DNA of 64,000 nucleotides from Epiperipatus broadwayi (taxonomy: Eukaryota > Onychophora > Udeonychophora > Euonychophora > Peripatidae), in the NCBI GenBank assembly GCA_028023455.1, contig JAQFVV010007215.1, positions 62,001 through 126,000 of the forward strand, in the 5' to 3' direction. Numbering within the stretch: the first letter of the stretch is position 1; each line of letters starts with the position of its first letter. A model generated the notes under the pieces. It did not search any database, had not been told where the DNA came from, and was given only the letters and a program-made list of their open reading frames with translations. Positions 22,255 through 33,967 of the stretch are shown here, piece by piece. A program made the translations under genes and the position numbers.

Positions 22255-23960
22255 ATAATGTTTGCAGCAACAGATCGGAATTTCAAGCAGTGGGATAGAA
22301 TACCATTGATAAATTAACGATCAATGATACCTGTAGCAAGATCAAGGCTATATAAATGCACAGCTTGACCATATTTTCTGTTTGTAGTATTCCTTCAACT
22401 GCTGGAACAAAGACTTGTCATCCAAAGCATTATATTTGATTTAAGAATAAGAATCCAGCACCCAGGCAACTATATGTTATATATAGTTGATGTGCTTGGA
22501 TGACAGGTGAACAAATACAGTGTTTGAAATATCCCAAGTGAACTCATTCTCTTTATCAGGAGTTCACCACAATTACTTAACATACATACATATTCATATA
22601 TTTAAATTAATGGTGACAGTGACAAGATAGAGAGAGGGAATAGACCAAATAACAATTAAGGAAACATTATTATTTATTCAGGCATGAAGATATTTAATAT
22701 AATATAATACAAAACATTACGTAAAGAAATTATAACTTATTACATTAAAACTACATTTCTGATAGTCCTTCATAAAGTTCTTTATTTAAAATAAAGTGTC
22801 TAGACAGTTATTATTGAAAATATATTTCCCTAGGTTTTTTATGAGATTAAGATGACACAGTTCCTTTGGTTTAGTTTTTATTTATTTGGATTTTCTAACC
22901 AGTTGGTCTTTTGGTATCTTCATGCTTTTTCTTTCATTTTTCAGATCAACAATGTGAGAGAGAGAGTATTTGGCAGAATCTATTTCACTGTTTAGGCATA
23001 AGTTTCTGGCATTTGTTTTAGTTGCTACAACTAATGAGGCTGAGGATTTGGGCATGAAGCTTAGTTGAAGACTCCTATGGCTTTATAGCAATGCACATTT
23101 ATATTTCTTTGGCTTCTGAATTGATATCATTTGTAGCAGTAAGAACTTGACCTATACTGCACTTAAATTTGTGAATCTTTGGGTAACTGAATGGCTGAAT
23201 ATTTGAATGAATCAAGGAATCTCAGAATGAATATAACACAAGGTAAGTCACACTACTATATCTAACTCTCCCATTGTTTATTTTCTTATGATGGCTATAA
23301 ATTGTTATAATGTAAATCTAGTTTAATTAATTTTACATTTTTAATCTAATCTTTTTCTAGATTAATCTACTGTCATATCGCTTTTATGCTGATGAGTTAG
23401 TTTACATGATTTTTCAATTAATTCAATTATCAGTTTTGAATTTTTATCAGCTATGAAACATTCAAACTTAATTGCATTTTTTCAAGGGTTTTTTTTTGCT
23501 AATTACTTTTTACATTTATTTATTTTTAGCCATGTGTTTCTTTAATTTAGGTCATTTATAAAAAGAAGAGAGAGTCAATTTAATTTTTTATTTCTTCTAT
23601 TTTTTTTTCTCTTCCCATTCTTAATAATTAGCTTTATTCTATTCAAGAAAGAAAATGCAACTCATTATTTTATTTTACAAAATTACATTTTCAAAATCTT
23701 CTTCTTAAATATATTATTTTTTTGACTATTCTCATTTTTATTTATTGTGATATTATAAAATACGTAATGCACATATACATTCTTTATAACATATATCTTA
23801 CTGGCATTACACTATCATAGCTCGTTTGTTTGAGTATTTTTGTTCAAGTATATGGGGTTCTCTTAAATTTCAAATCTGAATTTTTATAAAGGATTTAAGT
23901 TAATAAAACTATTATTTTATAGGTATGAGACTGTGAAAGAATAGCATTTTTGTTGCCATT
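22255..23960 (-). repeat. diverged solo LTR related to the nested gypsy LTRs
   Basis: It is colinear with the LTRs at 5,970 and 18,455. Matching segments include AATACCATTGATAAATTAACGATCAATGATACCT (compare CATCAATAGATGAA...TCAATGGTA), CATCCAAAGCATT, TGAAATATCCCA, ACTTAACATA, TGATAGTCCTT, AAATAAAGTGTCTA and ACCAGTTGGTC. Identity looks clearly lower than between the other two. No internal domain adjoins it, so it is best read as a solo LTR or a relative's LTR. The ends are uncertain by about 100 bp. Confidence 0.7.
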
Positions 23961-23968
23961 CTGCAAAT

Positions 23969-23974
<6 letters not shown>

Positions 23975-24008
<34 letters not shown>
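23975..24008. repeat. (TA)n microsatellite bordering a TG-hairpin junction
   Basis: About 34 bp of TA, directly followed by TGAAGCAGTC at 24,009. Confidence 0.95.
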
Positions 24009-24010
<2 letters not shown>

Positions 24011-24987
24011 AAGCAGTCAATCTTAGCTTAAGATTGAGCTTCATGTTTCTACCTACTAACCTATGTTTAAATCCCTATATCCCATCTCATTCCTTTTGTC
24101 GTGTATATATATTTTATGTATATATTTGAGATGCCCACCTAAATTATAAAATTTGGTGTTTCAATAACATGTTTTAAAATTATTATTAATTCTTTTTATT
24201 AATTATCAGTTTTTTTTATTAATTAAAGTATTATAGATGCGGTTCAAATTTATATATAGGAGCAAAACTTACTAACAAAATATTGATGTTCTTAAATATT
24301 TATTATATGTCATTTTTAGCTTTTTCTTTTTAAATTGCTTGTTTTTCTATTAAACTGTATATTTTTTATAAAATCCAATATGGAAGATGTGACTGTTGTT
24401 AATTGTCCAAAAATAATTAAGAGTTGGAAGCACTATTGTTTTAATCTGGGGTAGGTATTTTTTAATTAAAGTTTTACTTAAAAGGGGATTAAGATTAGAG
24501 ATACTTTTGTTAAAAAACATGTTGTCAAATCTATTTCTAATCTGGAAATAGATTTGAATTTATTTTTGGATGTTATCTTACAATTGCATCTTCAAAAACA
24601 ACTTATAAAAGAAAAGGTATAAAATGACTGAATTTTGAATGACAAGAGATTAGCTACTCTAGTGAAATGATTGTTAATATCGTGGTGAAACTTAAAATGA
24701 TGTAGTAGTAAATCCATCATTTCCTGACTCTTGTGGGTCATTTTCCACTGCCATAATATTCTGCTACCTTCAAGTGAAGTAAAGGCCCGATGGAGAACTT
24801 TAAACATGCTAATAGAAACTTGCTGTCACTAAGAAGAATTCATTTGGATCCTCAATTTGCCATGCACGTGCCATACTTTAAAATGGATTCTTATAATTGC
24901 AAGGTAAATTTCCAAGCCACCACCTAATAGTCGATTTAGTCTAAATAATCTATCAAGATCTCTTTTCATGTACTCTTTAACTTTGCC

Positions 24988-24991
<4 letters not shown>

Positions 24992-25071
<80 letters not shown>
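24992..25071. repeat. (TA)40 microsatellite
   Basis: 80 bp of pure TA. Confidence 0.97.
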
Positions 25072-25074
<3 letters not shown>

Positions 25075-25370
25075 CTGTGAATGTAATTTTGCTCTCAAAT
25101 GATTTCTTTATATCTAATCCTATCTCATATGCTTTTAACCTTCCTTAATTTTGGTGCGGTCATTTATTTATATATATTTATTATTTGATTTATATATCTG
25201 CCTTCTTATTATTATGTCAATCAAACAAACTGGTGAGCTTAATTTATAAAAATCTTTTTTTGTCATTTTTGTAGTAAACCTTCATGAAGCAAGTTATAAA
25301 CGTCCATTTAAAACAATGCATTATTAATTAATATACTCGCCAGATTGTTTTTCGAGCCAACATCCTATTT

Positions 25371-25376
<6 letters not shown>

Positions 25377-25441
<65 letters not shown>
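25377..25441. repeat. (TA)n microsatellite
   Basis: 65 bp of TA. Directly after it lies a small hairpin, CTGGATTTT...AAATCCAG (about 25,450-25,480). Confidence 0.95.
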
Positions 25442-25444
<3 letters not shown>

Positions 25445-25987
25445 TAACTCTGGATTTTCTACCAGTGTAAATCCAGAACTTAAGCTAATTAACGCTTTGA
25501 AATCTTTTAAAATGTTTTGTTTTATTCAATTCTGAAAGAGTGACCCATTAATTATTTTCTATAACTGCCAGTCTTCTTATATTTTCCATACTCTTAAAAT
25601 TTCAAATCTTGTATTTAAATATTTCAGTTATTGTAAAATCAATGAAGGTGAGATTGATTTATTTTAACTAGCAGAAGAAGGGATGGGGGGAAATCTTAAT
25701 GTTTCTTTTACTAAATCAAATCTTAACGTGGATTTTATTAATTTGAAATCTAAATCTTAATGTTTCTTTTGTTATATAAAATCTTAACATATATTTTATT
25801 AAATAAAATATTCTCTCTATATATATATATTATAATTGCATGGCGTATTATAGGATTCAAACAAGGGTCATTTATTTTTAAAGCAGTAAAACTTTTTAAT
25901 GTTGTTAGTGACATTTATCATTCATACTGCGTTCCTGTCATTTAGCCTATCTTCGTATATATATATATATATATATATATTATGTGC

Positions 25988-26076
25988 TTCTAATCTGGGG
26001 GTTGCGACAAATTCGAACCCATAGATTTCTTTTCGTACCTCGTTCCATAGATAGTTGAGCTATCTGGAACCACATT
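25988..26076 (-). repeat. tRNA-like sequence (degenerate tRNA or SINE head)
   Basis: On the minus strand GGTTCC...TAGCTCAACTATCT (A-box-like D arm) is followed by GGGTTCGAATTTG (B-box-like T arm) and ends GCAACC, which pairs with the GGTT at the start. The anticodon arm and T stem are imperfect, so a working tRNA is unlikely. Confidence 0.4.
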
Positions 26077-26389
26077 TATTTCATATAAAATGCCTCTGGC
26101 AGTGATCCCATAAGTTTGGCACAAGCTATACATATTCACTTCATATAGATAAAAGACCTCTCATGTCAGTTATACCAGCAAAAGTCTGGGCCATGTCATG
26201 CCTATCCACTTTTCTCTAAGCACTACCCAAGAAGGGGGTGTGAGATTTCATTTTTCATCCAAAAGACTTTTCCTCTTAGTTATTTTTAGGCTATTATGTC
26301 AGCACCGCAAACTTCTTAGTATTTATTATTCCTTTTGCTTCATGTCCCAGTTTTAATGCTCTAATATTAAAATTAAGCTTTGCTTAAAA

Positions 26390-26390
<1 letters not shown>

Positions 26391-26473
<83 letters not shown>
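26391..26473. repeat. (TA)n microsatellite
   Basis: 83 bp of pure TA. Confidence 0.97.
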
Positions 26474-26475
<2 letters not shown>

Positions 26476-27165
26476 GCCAATTACTTTTATTTTATTAATT
26501 AAGTTTATTTCAATCATATGCAATCTCACCGTCATAATTTATATATCTATTTAAGAGTATCTATATGCCTTGGGGAAAATAAAGCACTCGTCTTACTATT
26601 GTATAAATAATTTTTTCAATAAATATTTTTGTCATAGTTCAAATATAATCTTTTAACTGTCTTTTGTTTATTTTCATGACCTCAATGGCATGAAAATAAT
26701 TTATATCATATGTATAATGAATTTCAGAACGCTCCCCTAAATCATATGTTAGTCACCACGTTTCAGAACCATAAATCAAAGCGATAATGGCAGTATTATG
26801 TAATTCTTTCTATATTCGATTGGCATTTTAATATTGGACCCACCAAAGATGTGTGTTTATTTATAATATATCATTTAGCTAATAAAGAGCATATGAGAAA
26901 TAATAGCGCAAATGACACTATGTAATCATCTACTGCTTGCTCATTCATGCACATACTAATGTACTTAATTTATAAATGTATAATAATTTGTCAGTATATT
27001 AAAATATATTTTATTGTCTCACTTATTTGAGTAGTTCAAATTCCTTCTTTTCTCCACTTCCAAAAGTAAAACCTGCTTATATATTTTAGTTTAGTCATAG
27101 TAATAGATGTCTCATTGTCTTCTCAGCTTTGCTAGTCAGCCGGATTAAGATTAATTCTCATGTGC

Positions 27166-27334
27166 CATCACTATTATGTTATTCATTAGGTGTTTGATCT
27201 GGGGCTTAGAGAGTGGGTTCGAATCCAGGCTGGTTCCTGACATAAATCTTGGGCTTAACTGGGTTTGAAGTACATTTTGTGAGTTCTAGCTCATGTTAGA
27301 TGGATAAACATATTTTGACCAGCACAATATATAT
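27166..27334 (+). repeat. dispersed repeat with B-box-like GGGTTCGAATCC and end GACCAGCACA
   Basis: It contains GGGTTCGAATCC, TTCCTGACATAAATCTTGG, GGGTTTGAAGTAC and the terminus TTTTGACCAGCACA, followed by TA repeats. The same succession with about 70% identity occurs at 51,955-52,093 (GCTCCTGAC, ATCTTGAG, GGGATTTGAGGTAC, TTTTGACCAGTACA). It could be a SINE, or the 3' end of the LTR family ending in GACCRGYACA. Confidence 0.5.
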
Positions 27335-27630
27335 ATATATCCCATAGTCTAAAGATTGGAGACAATGAAAAAGATATTGAATTCTATCTATCTCAGCATT
27401 TATGTAAACAAAACTTGTTTAAGAGCTATTGGAAAAGCTCGATCATATATATATATATTGAAGCAGTCGGATCTAATTTTGATCCTAGCTTCATGATATC
27501 TCACATGTAGCCCACTTCAAATCATAGTACTAACGATGAATTTCCGAATGCAATGGGGCTTTATACGTTCAATACACACTAGTTTCATTAAAAAAACTGT
27601 ATTATACAAAATATGTTAAAACCAACTAGT

Positions 27631-28383
27631 TTAACCCTTAAACCGCTAATTTTATCATTGGTTGTATCAGATAAAAATCAAATCTTTTAATTGGCCAACT
27701 CACAAACTGAAGACAAAGCCTATTGTTAAAACATATTCGCCTATAATATTAAATTCAACTCAGATACGTTTATAAAAAGTATATAATTAATTTTTCAGGT
27801 CATGAAGAAAACGAAAGTTCTTTCAAAAATAAATTGCTATTTATTTATTCTAAGATATTCTATATCGGCAACATAAAAGTTATAATGTAAACAAAAAGAT
27901 CGACTTTTACGTTATAGAAAAGTAAATATTTCTTTTTACTACATCTTCAATATATTTACTTAAATCTTCAATATTTTTCGAAAATAATTTTGTTTTTTTA
28001 TTATTCTCTCTGAAAATTATGTTTAATTTCCATAAATATTATTTAATAATAATTTAAATCGTATTCGAAATGAAAATCTCAGCGTTTTTCTTTATTTTCT
28101 AGATCAGGCAGTTTCTTTGTTCTTTCCAGCCAATCAGAATGTCTTTTTCGGCTGAGAGCATGCTAAGAACCAATCACAAATAATGTTCCTTCTTTGTTTA
28201 GGTTTAAATGCGTTTTTTTTTATTTTTTACTTCTAAAATAAATCGGAAGATGTCACCATCGTACAGAACTTTTAAAAACGAATTCAATACGTATTTAACG
28301 AATTTTATCGTATAAAAACGAACTGAGTTAGAGTGATTTTAGATGTCGACGAGGAGTCTCGTCGAGCGCGGGAAAAGGGTTAA
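27631..28383. mobile_element. piggyBac-type non-autonomous element (745 bp) at TTAA
   Basis: The element 27,635-28,379 begins CCCTTAAACCGC and ends GCGGGAAAAGGG. These are inverted repeats matching at 9 of 12 positions. It is flanked by TTAA at 27,631-27,634 and 28,380-28,383. The other LTR has a single TTAA with continuous sequence at 34,140-34,143, so the empty site is visible. TTAA targets and CCC...GGG ends define the piggyBac superfamily. There is no transposase frame. It inserted after the host retrotransposon had integrated, because only one LTR has it. Confidence 0.92.
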
Positions 28384-29404
28384 TATTTAAGCTAATCAAT
28401 GTCATTAATAAATTCATGATAAAATTATTCATGAATTTATATATATTATAACTGCATGGATTGTGTGTATATATTTATAAATATTTAAATATACATATTC
28501 GTTATAAAGTTTCATCGCATCAGGAATGTTTTATTTTACTTTTAAACAGTTTGTTCAAATTTTAGTGATTAAAAGCTACATTCTTTCAATAAGCTTTCAG
28601 ATTGTCCTTTTCCAAAGACAATGGGGAATGTTTTATTAATTAGCAAAAAGATAATATTTTAAAATGTAAGGACGGTTCCTAATTAAAATCGTTTTTTAGA
28701 TTTATAAATTCATTTTCTAATTAGAAAATGAATTCACAGTTAATGAGTTTGAAAGCCTCATTGAAGAAATGTATCTAAAATCAATTAGTAAAAATTTATA
28801 ACTTTGATAATGCAAGAAGCTCTAACCTGAAGGCATCTAGATTTGGAATAGGCAAGAAACCAGAGGACAGTATAAATATCCTGGAAAAGTTTGGAGGAGG
28901 AGAATCCATTTTTGTTTTAAAGAAGTGCTACTATAATCTATGTGCATCTTTAAATTTATGAATTTCAATAGTGTCTCCATCGTGGTGAGGGGCTAAACTT
29001 CAGGAGTCTGAATGCTGGGTCTGAAGTCCCAGAAGATCTTCAAAGAAGCTGCTAAACTAAACCTCTTCCACACCAATTGGGTTGCTCAAAATCTGGAAGA
29101 TTCAATCAACAAGTCATTCAAATAATTTATAAAATGTGTGCTACGTTTCAACCGAATTGGACACTGCCGTGTGAACTAAGAAACCAGCCATGGAGGATGG
29201 GTAAAATATTTCCTTATGAACCACAACTTACTGGCCAGTTCTGAACTTTCAGTTAACACACCTTTTAAGCTATCTACTGTAAAAGCTTCTTTTATTTATG
29301 CTATCTTAAATTATGTAGTAATTCTCTTAATCTCTAGTCTTTAAAATTAGTAATATGTTAACTTCCTTTTTTTTTCTTACAATGGTGGTTCATTTATCTA
29401 ACCT

Positions 29405-29407
<3 letters not shown>

Positions 29408-29466
<59 letters not shown>
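29408..29466. repeat. (TA)n microsatellite, expanded in one LTR only
   Basis: 59 bp of TA. The matching place in the other LTR (35,163-35,172) has only about five units, so the tract grew after integration. Confidence 0.95.
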
Positions 29467-29470
<4 letters not shown>

Positions 29471-31045
29471 TAATCATTAATGTCATTTATTTTTATTATA
29501 TGCCAATAATCCTTCGACTCGATGATCTCCTTTGTTTCATTTGCCTTATGCAAGTAATATAATATTAAGTCTTATAGTAATTCTCACCTATTAGAACTAA
29601 ATGAATACCATTCTATTAATCATCAAATCGAAAGAATTTATTAAATATTTACTATTTTACTAATGGCTGATATTAACTATTAGCTATTTCTAACCTATGC
29701 CCCTGCTATTTTTTTGAGTTTCACCAATATTTATTTATTCATATATAATGTTAAAATGTTTTGCAAAAAGGTAGATAAAGGAATTAAATGAATATACTCT
29801 AATTTAAATTTTATGTTTTCTATTAATATTCAGGGAGGGCATGATGTTTAGGGTATAATTAATAAAATTTTATAATTACGTTAGGTATTTCTGTATTAAA
29901 GCTCGTTTGAATTTAATTTAACTTGATCAGGTCATCACGTAGAGCATTTTTTATATAAATGAGTTTTATTCATAACCATGATGATTACCGAGTCATCATT
30001 TTTCTGAACGTTACTGGTGTGAGCCATCCCCTGCTTCATAGGCTTGTCATTGGTGATACTATTTTTAGTTTAATTGCCAACCACTTCCTCCACTTGCCCA
30101 TTTTTTATTATATTGGAACACCAAAGGTTCACGACTATGACCCGACCTGGCTTTCCCTGTGTTCCACATTTCCTTGAGAGGGCATTGAGACTTGTAAAAC
30201 ACAAGCCGCCCTCGTATTTAAATCACAGACAAGCCATTATTTCTTGTATTCATTTTTATAGCTCATAAGATGTCAGTATCGCTTACTTCTCAGCTCAAAT
30301 AAAGCCCCACTGTCATGCTCGTAAATTGTGATGAATTGATTTTTATTAATGTCAAACAAATTCATATACTTTTATCATTAAGTATGTTTTCTATTAAATA
30401 TTAAACTTGTGCCCTAAATATGTATCTTGCTCTTCATGAATTAATTTACAAATGTGGAAATGAATCTCACATTCTTTCTTTTAGAATTAGAATAATAATT
30501 TCTGTCACAGCCAAATACCTTTATCTATCTTTATTTTCCTGTCGGGGCATAGACATATATAATCCTCCTAGAATATTGCGTAAGAGTTATTGGCATATAA
30601 TAAGGACTGCCATTCTTATTGTAATTATAAATCCCGTTTAAAGACTAGAGGTAATCTATATAATCATAATCTAAAAGTTGAACAAATTATTATTATTATT
30701 AAACATTTTATTAACACATTTGGTTTTTAACTTTCTTTATTATTCAATAGTTATTTTTATATTAATGCTCGCTGTCTGTATTGGCAACTCGAACATATAA
30801 ATATATAAGTTGACTTAGAAATATCCTAGTTATTTTATTATATGTTATTAGTGTCAGATCAAGGGTCTCAAATCATCATTCCATTGAGCTAGTTTATTGG
30901 TGCATAGTCATGTACCATCGATTTAGGTCATCCATTGATTTGATATGAGCTCTGAGTTGGGTTTGAATTCAGTCGGGCTTGACTGAGTTTGAATCCGACT
31001 TTGCTGATGGGTCTTGTTGTTGTGGGGGGTTTTTCAACTTGTACA

Positions 31046-32605
31046 TTGGTTATGTTTTTGGCTGCCTAATCGTTGGGGCTTCTATTTAATAAACCCCACA
31101 TGACAGTGTTTATGTTTTTGGACACTCAATCATTGAGGCCTCGATTAATTAAATTCTCACTCTGTAGAGAGTTATGTTTTGTAGTGTGTTATATATATAT
31201 AAAGTTATGCGATTTATAACACTCAACCGAAATGATTTTAATAAATTAAAATGTCATTTTGTAATTTTTTGTCTTATACTTAAAAGTTTTTAAGATTACG
31301 TAAATGTTCGTTCATTAAAAGATTTGTTAGTTAAAGACCGTAACAGTATCGCTAGTCAACATAATTATTTAAAGAAAAAAAGTAATAAGATAGAATATAT
31401 GTATAAATTAAGTATATGTGTATTTTATACTATATCAGTATATATATTAGACATTTATTTAATATGCTTTCGTGACAGTAAGGAGGGAAGAGAATTATTG
31501 TTAGAAAAGTAGTAAGAGTAGATTGAAGCAAAGGGTAAAATTAGATGAAATATTTTTCTGTGTCAAAATTAATCAGTCTTTATGTCTCAGTTTTATAAAT
31601 AAAAATATCCAATATCGATATCATTTTAATTTCAAAGTATTGTTTGCTAGCAGATATTTTAAATGTTCGCTCCGTATTATTAGTAGCCTCAAAGCAGGCA
31701 AAGACCTTCAAACTGGGAATTGTATGTCAAGTAGTCCGATGTAGTGGACAATACGCTTTAATGACAATGATTTCTAGAGTAACCTCAAAGCAGGTGAAGT
31801 TCCTTTGTGTAACACCAAGCAGCCATATGTAGTTGGGAAAATGCTTCAATGGTTTACATGCTCTTATGCTAGCAAGATTAAAAATTGATATTGACGAATA
31901 AAAGTTATTGTAAAATATTAGTTTTGACATTTTTTTTTGTGAAAGCCTCATGCTTATTTGAAATGGAATAGTTAAACTCCTATATTTAAAAGGCGTTGTC
32001 GGTTTTTAATAAATAATAAATATTCATCAATCAAATTGTTTTATCCTAAAATATGTCAATCATATATGCTTTGGGTGATCAATGGGTTATTTGACATATC
32101 CTATTGATCTCATTTTGCTGGTTGGCACCCATATAAATAAATTTCTCAGCAAATATGATTGTCAGTACATCAGTGAAAGAGTTTTTCTAAATAAAAACCA
32201 AATATATCCAACATAGAGAATTACTATTTATTACTCTGCTAAATATATATCAAACATTGCATGTCTTACTAATTACTTGTATAGTTTTTTTCAGACTTGG
32301 GACAACAGTAGAACAAAGGGAAAGTGAGTAATATTTTCTCATATATTTCATAGTTTTAAGAAAATGCATGTCTCATTCAAAGAATAAACAGTAGGAGCTG
32401 ACCAAGATAACTGTAGGTGAACTAAAAAAGGCAGATTAGATAGATTGGTGAAATAATATATATATAGCAGCTAACGAATATAGGGACAAATGGGACCAGT
32501 AGTCAGAAACCTAACTCAATGTACTAGAAAAAAAGTCATTATATAAGGATTCAGATTAATAGTGCCATAATTTTATGATTTGTATTATTTATTTATTTTC
32601 AAAAA
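31046..32605 (+). other. leader of the gag-only retrotransposon, with possible primer-binding site
   Basis: Directly after the LTR end GTACA the sequence is TTGGTTATGTTTTTGGCTGC. A primer site beginning TGG is expected here, but I cannot match it to a tRNA. A partial duplicate (TATGTTTTTGGACACTCAATC) follows about 60 bp later. The remaining 1.4 kb is AT-rich, and its small open frames have no family resemblance. Confidence 0.45.
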
Positions 32606-33718
32606 ATGGAAGGAGAGCAAGTAGATAAAGAGTTGACTGAGAATAGTGATGTGCCTTCAACAATCTCTAGTGAGCAAGAGATTACCTTCAAAAATCCAGC
32701 TAAGAGAACACAACCATCAAAGCAGGAAGGCAACTCAAGATGATCATGATGATCGAGAAATGTTGTATACCCTCCTCAGGGAAATGAGAGAAGATAGAAA
32801 GTTAATGATTATGATGATGGAGAGAATTCTAAGACTTGAGAAAAAGTGAGGCATCCAAACCAACCCAAACCCAGAGATTGTAAAGCACCATCAAGCAATA
32901 AACACTTACAAAGCCTCAAGAGGAGAAGAAGATGCTCAGGCCACACCAAAAAGAGTTGTGGATAGTAAAGAAGATGATAGTGGAGAAGAGGAATCAAGTC
33001 AGGAAACAATTGGAGAAGCTGATTTAAATGCAAAAATGGAAATAGATGACAAGGTCACAATACTCAGAGTGGATAAAGATACCACTAATAAAATGAAAAC
33101 AAAGATAGAAATGGGATGGATAATGAATCCCGAACTGAGTCTGATGAATTTACAGACACCATCTCTTATATCCTGTACAGTGATTCAAAATTTTCAAGGG
33201 AAACCCAGAAGAAAGCCCCATAGCTCATCTAGATAGCATTAAAGAATTTTTTGTCTACACTCAGTAGCAGAGAAGGAAAAGATTATATTAGCCAGCCATT
33301 ACTTAAGAGAGGCTGCCGAGGCATGGTGGAAGCTACTAAAATGCCCACCTACCATGATCCAAGGGTACGAGAATGCCGTATTGATGAAATACTGGAGTGA
33401 GGAAAGGCAGGAGGGTATTTTACATAGATTAAGAACCCAGAGGTATCAAGAAGACTGCAGGCAGGGATACACAGCCTACTTCATTCCCTCATGGCATTCA
33501 AATACGATGATCAACACATCATCCAAACAATAAGGTGTAATTTACCCCCATGGATTAAAAGAAGAATGCTTGGGATGTGACCGATGTCACTAGAAAAGGC
33601 CATAGAACTACTGACCTCAATAGACTATGGAAACTTGACACCAACAAAAAAGGACCAAGACTATGACCATCATCAAAAGTTCAAATCACATGGGCCACCT
33701 GACCCAGGGAAACAATAG
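32606..33718 (+). pseudogene. gag remnant of the gag-only retrotransposon
   Basis: It starts at ATG 32,606 (MEGEQVDKELTENSD) and is preserved in pieces across three frames up to a stop at 33,716-33,718. A coiled-coil-like piece (REMREDRKLMIMMMERILRL, about 32,780-32,845) and an acidic linker (SKEDDSGEEESSQETIGE) precede the capsid-like part. That part reads EAWWKLL, then KYWSEERQEGILHRLRTQRY (about 33,385-33,440), then DDQHIIQTIRCNLPPWIKRRMLG and SLEKAIELLTSIDYG. The W-W / YWSEE / helix layout is shared with the gag at 17.1-17.8 kb. At least three frameshifts make it non-functional. No CCHC zinc knuckle is seen. Confidence 0.78.
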
Positions 33719-33739
33719 GACAATTATTAAGTGTAGGGA

Positions 33740-33777
<38 letters not shown>

Positions 33778-33967
33778 ATATAACTATTATATATATATAA
33801 GTGACAGACTGACATGACCATAGAGATAATGAGACCCAATTAACAGAGTTATTTAGCATAAGCAAGAAATATTAAATATAATGATCCATAATGAGATATG
33901 TATAATTTTGTGCAAATATAAGTAAAAAAAATTTTTTTTTCATTGTTTTTTTTGAAGTGGAAAAATA
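33719..33967 (+). other. 3' untranslated interior with TA tracts and polypurine-like end
   Basis: It has (TA)n at 33,743-33,773, then AT-rich DNA ending GAAGTGGAAAAATA directly before the 3' LTR, a weak polypurine tract. No pol sequence is present. Confidence 0.6.

Larger units (their letters stand above)
24009..27334 (+). repeat. possible solo LTR or relative of the 2.8-kb LTR, rich in (TA)n
   Basis: It starts TGAAGCAGTC with a terminal hairpin, like the LTRs at 27,459 and 33,968, and ends GACCAGCACA, like the LTR end GACCGGTACA at 36,748. Both ends are embedded in (TA)n. The length (3.3 kb) is comparable to the 2.8-kb LTRs once the internal TA expansions are allowed for. Between the ends I found only short similarities, such as TATATTATAA(C/T)TGCATGG, so the call rests on the termini. 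It holds four long TA tracts and a tRNA-like sequence. Confidence 0.4.
27459..31045 (+). repeat. 5' LTR of the gag-only retrotransposon
   Basis: It is colinear with 33,968-36,748 along its whole length except for a 745-bp piggyBac-type insertion with its TTAA duplication, and a TA tract at 29,408-29,466 that is expanded here. Without these its length is about 2.78 kb, matching the 3' LTR. The terminal hairpin is TGAAGC...GCTTCA. The small open frames at 29,959-30,268 are not conserved in frame between the two LTRs and are probably not genes. Confidence 0.88.

Noticed and set aside
29959-30268. Open frames of 72 and 64 codons starting MSFIHNHDDY, with a 92-codon counterpart at 35,663
   Set aside because: They lie at the same place in both LTRs, but frame and length are not kept between copies, as expected of non-coding LTR sequence.
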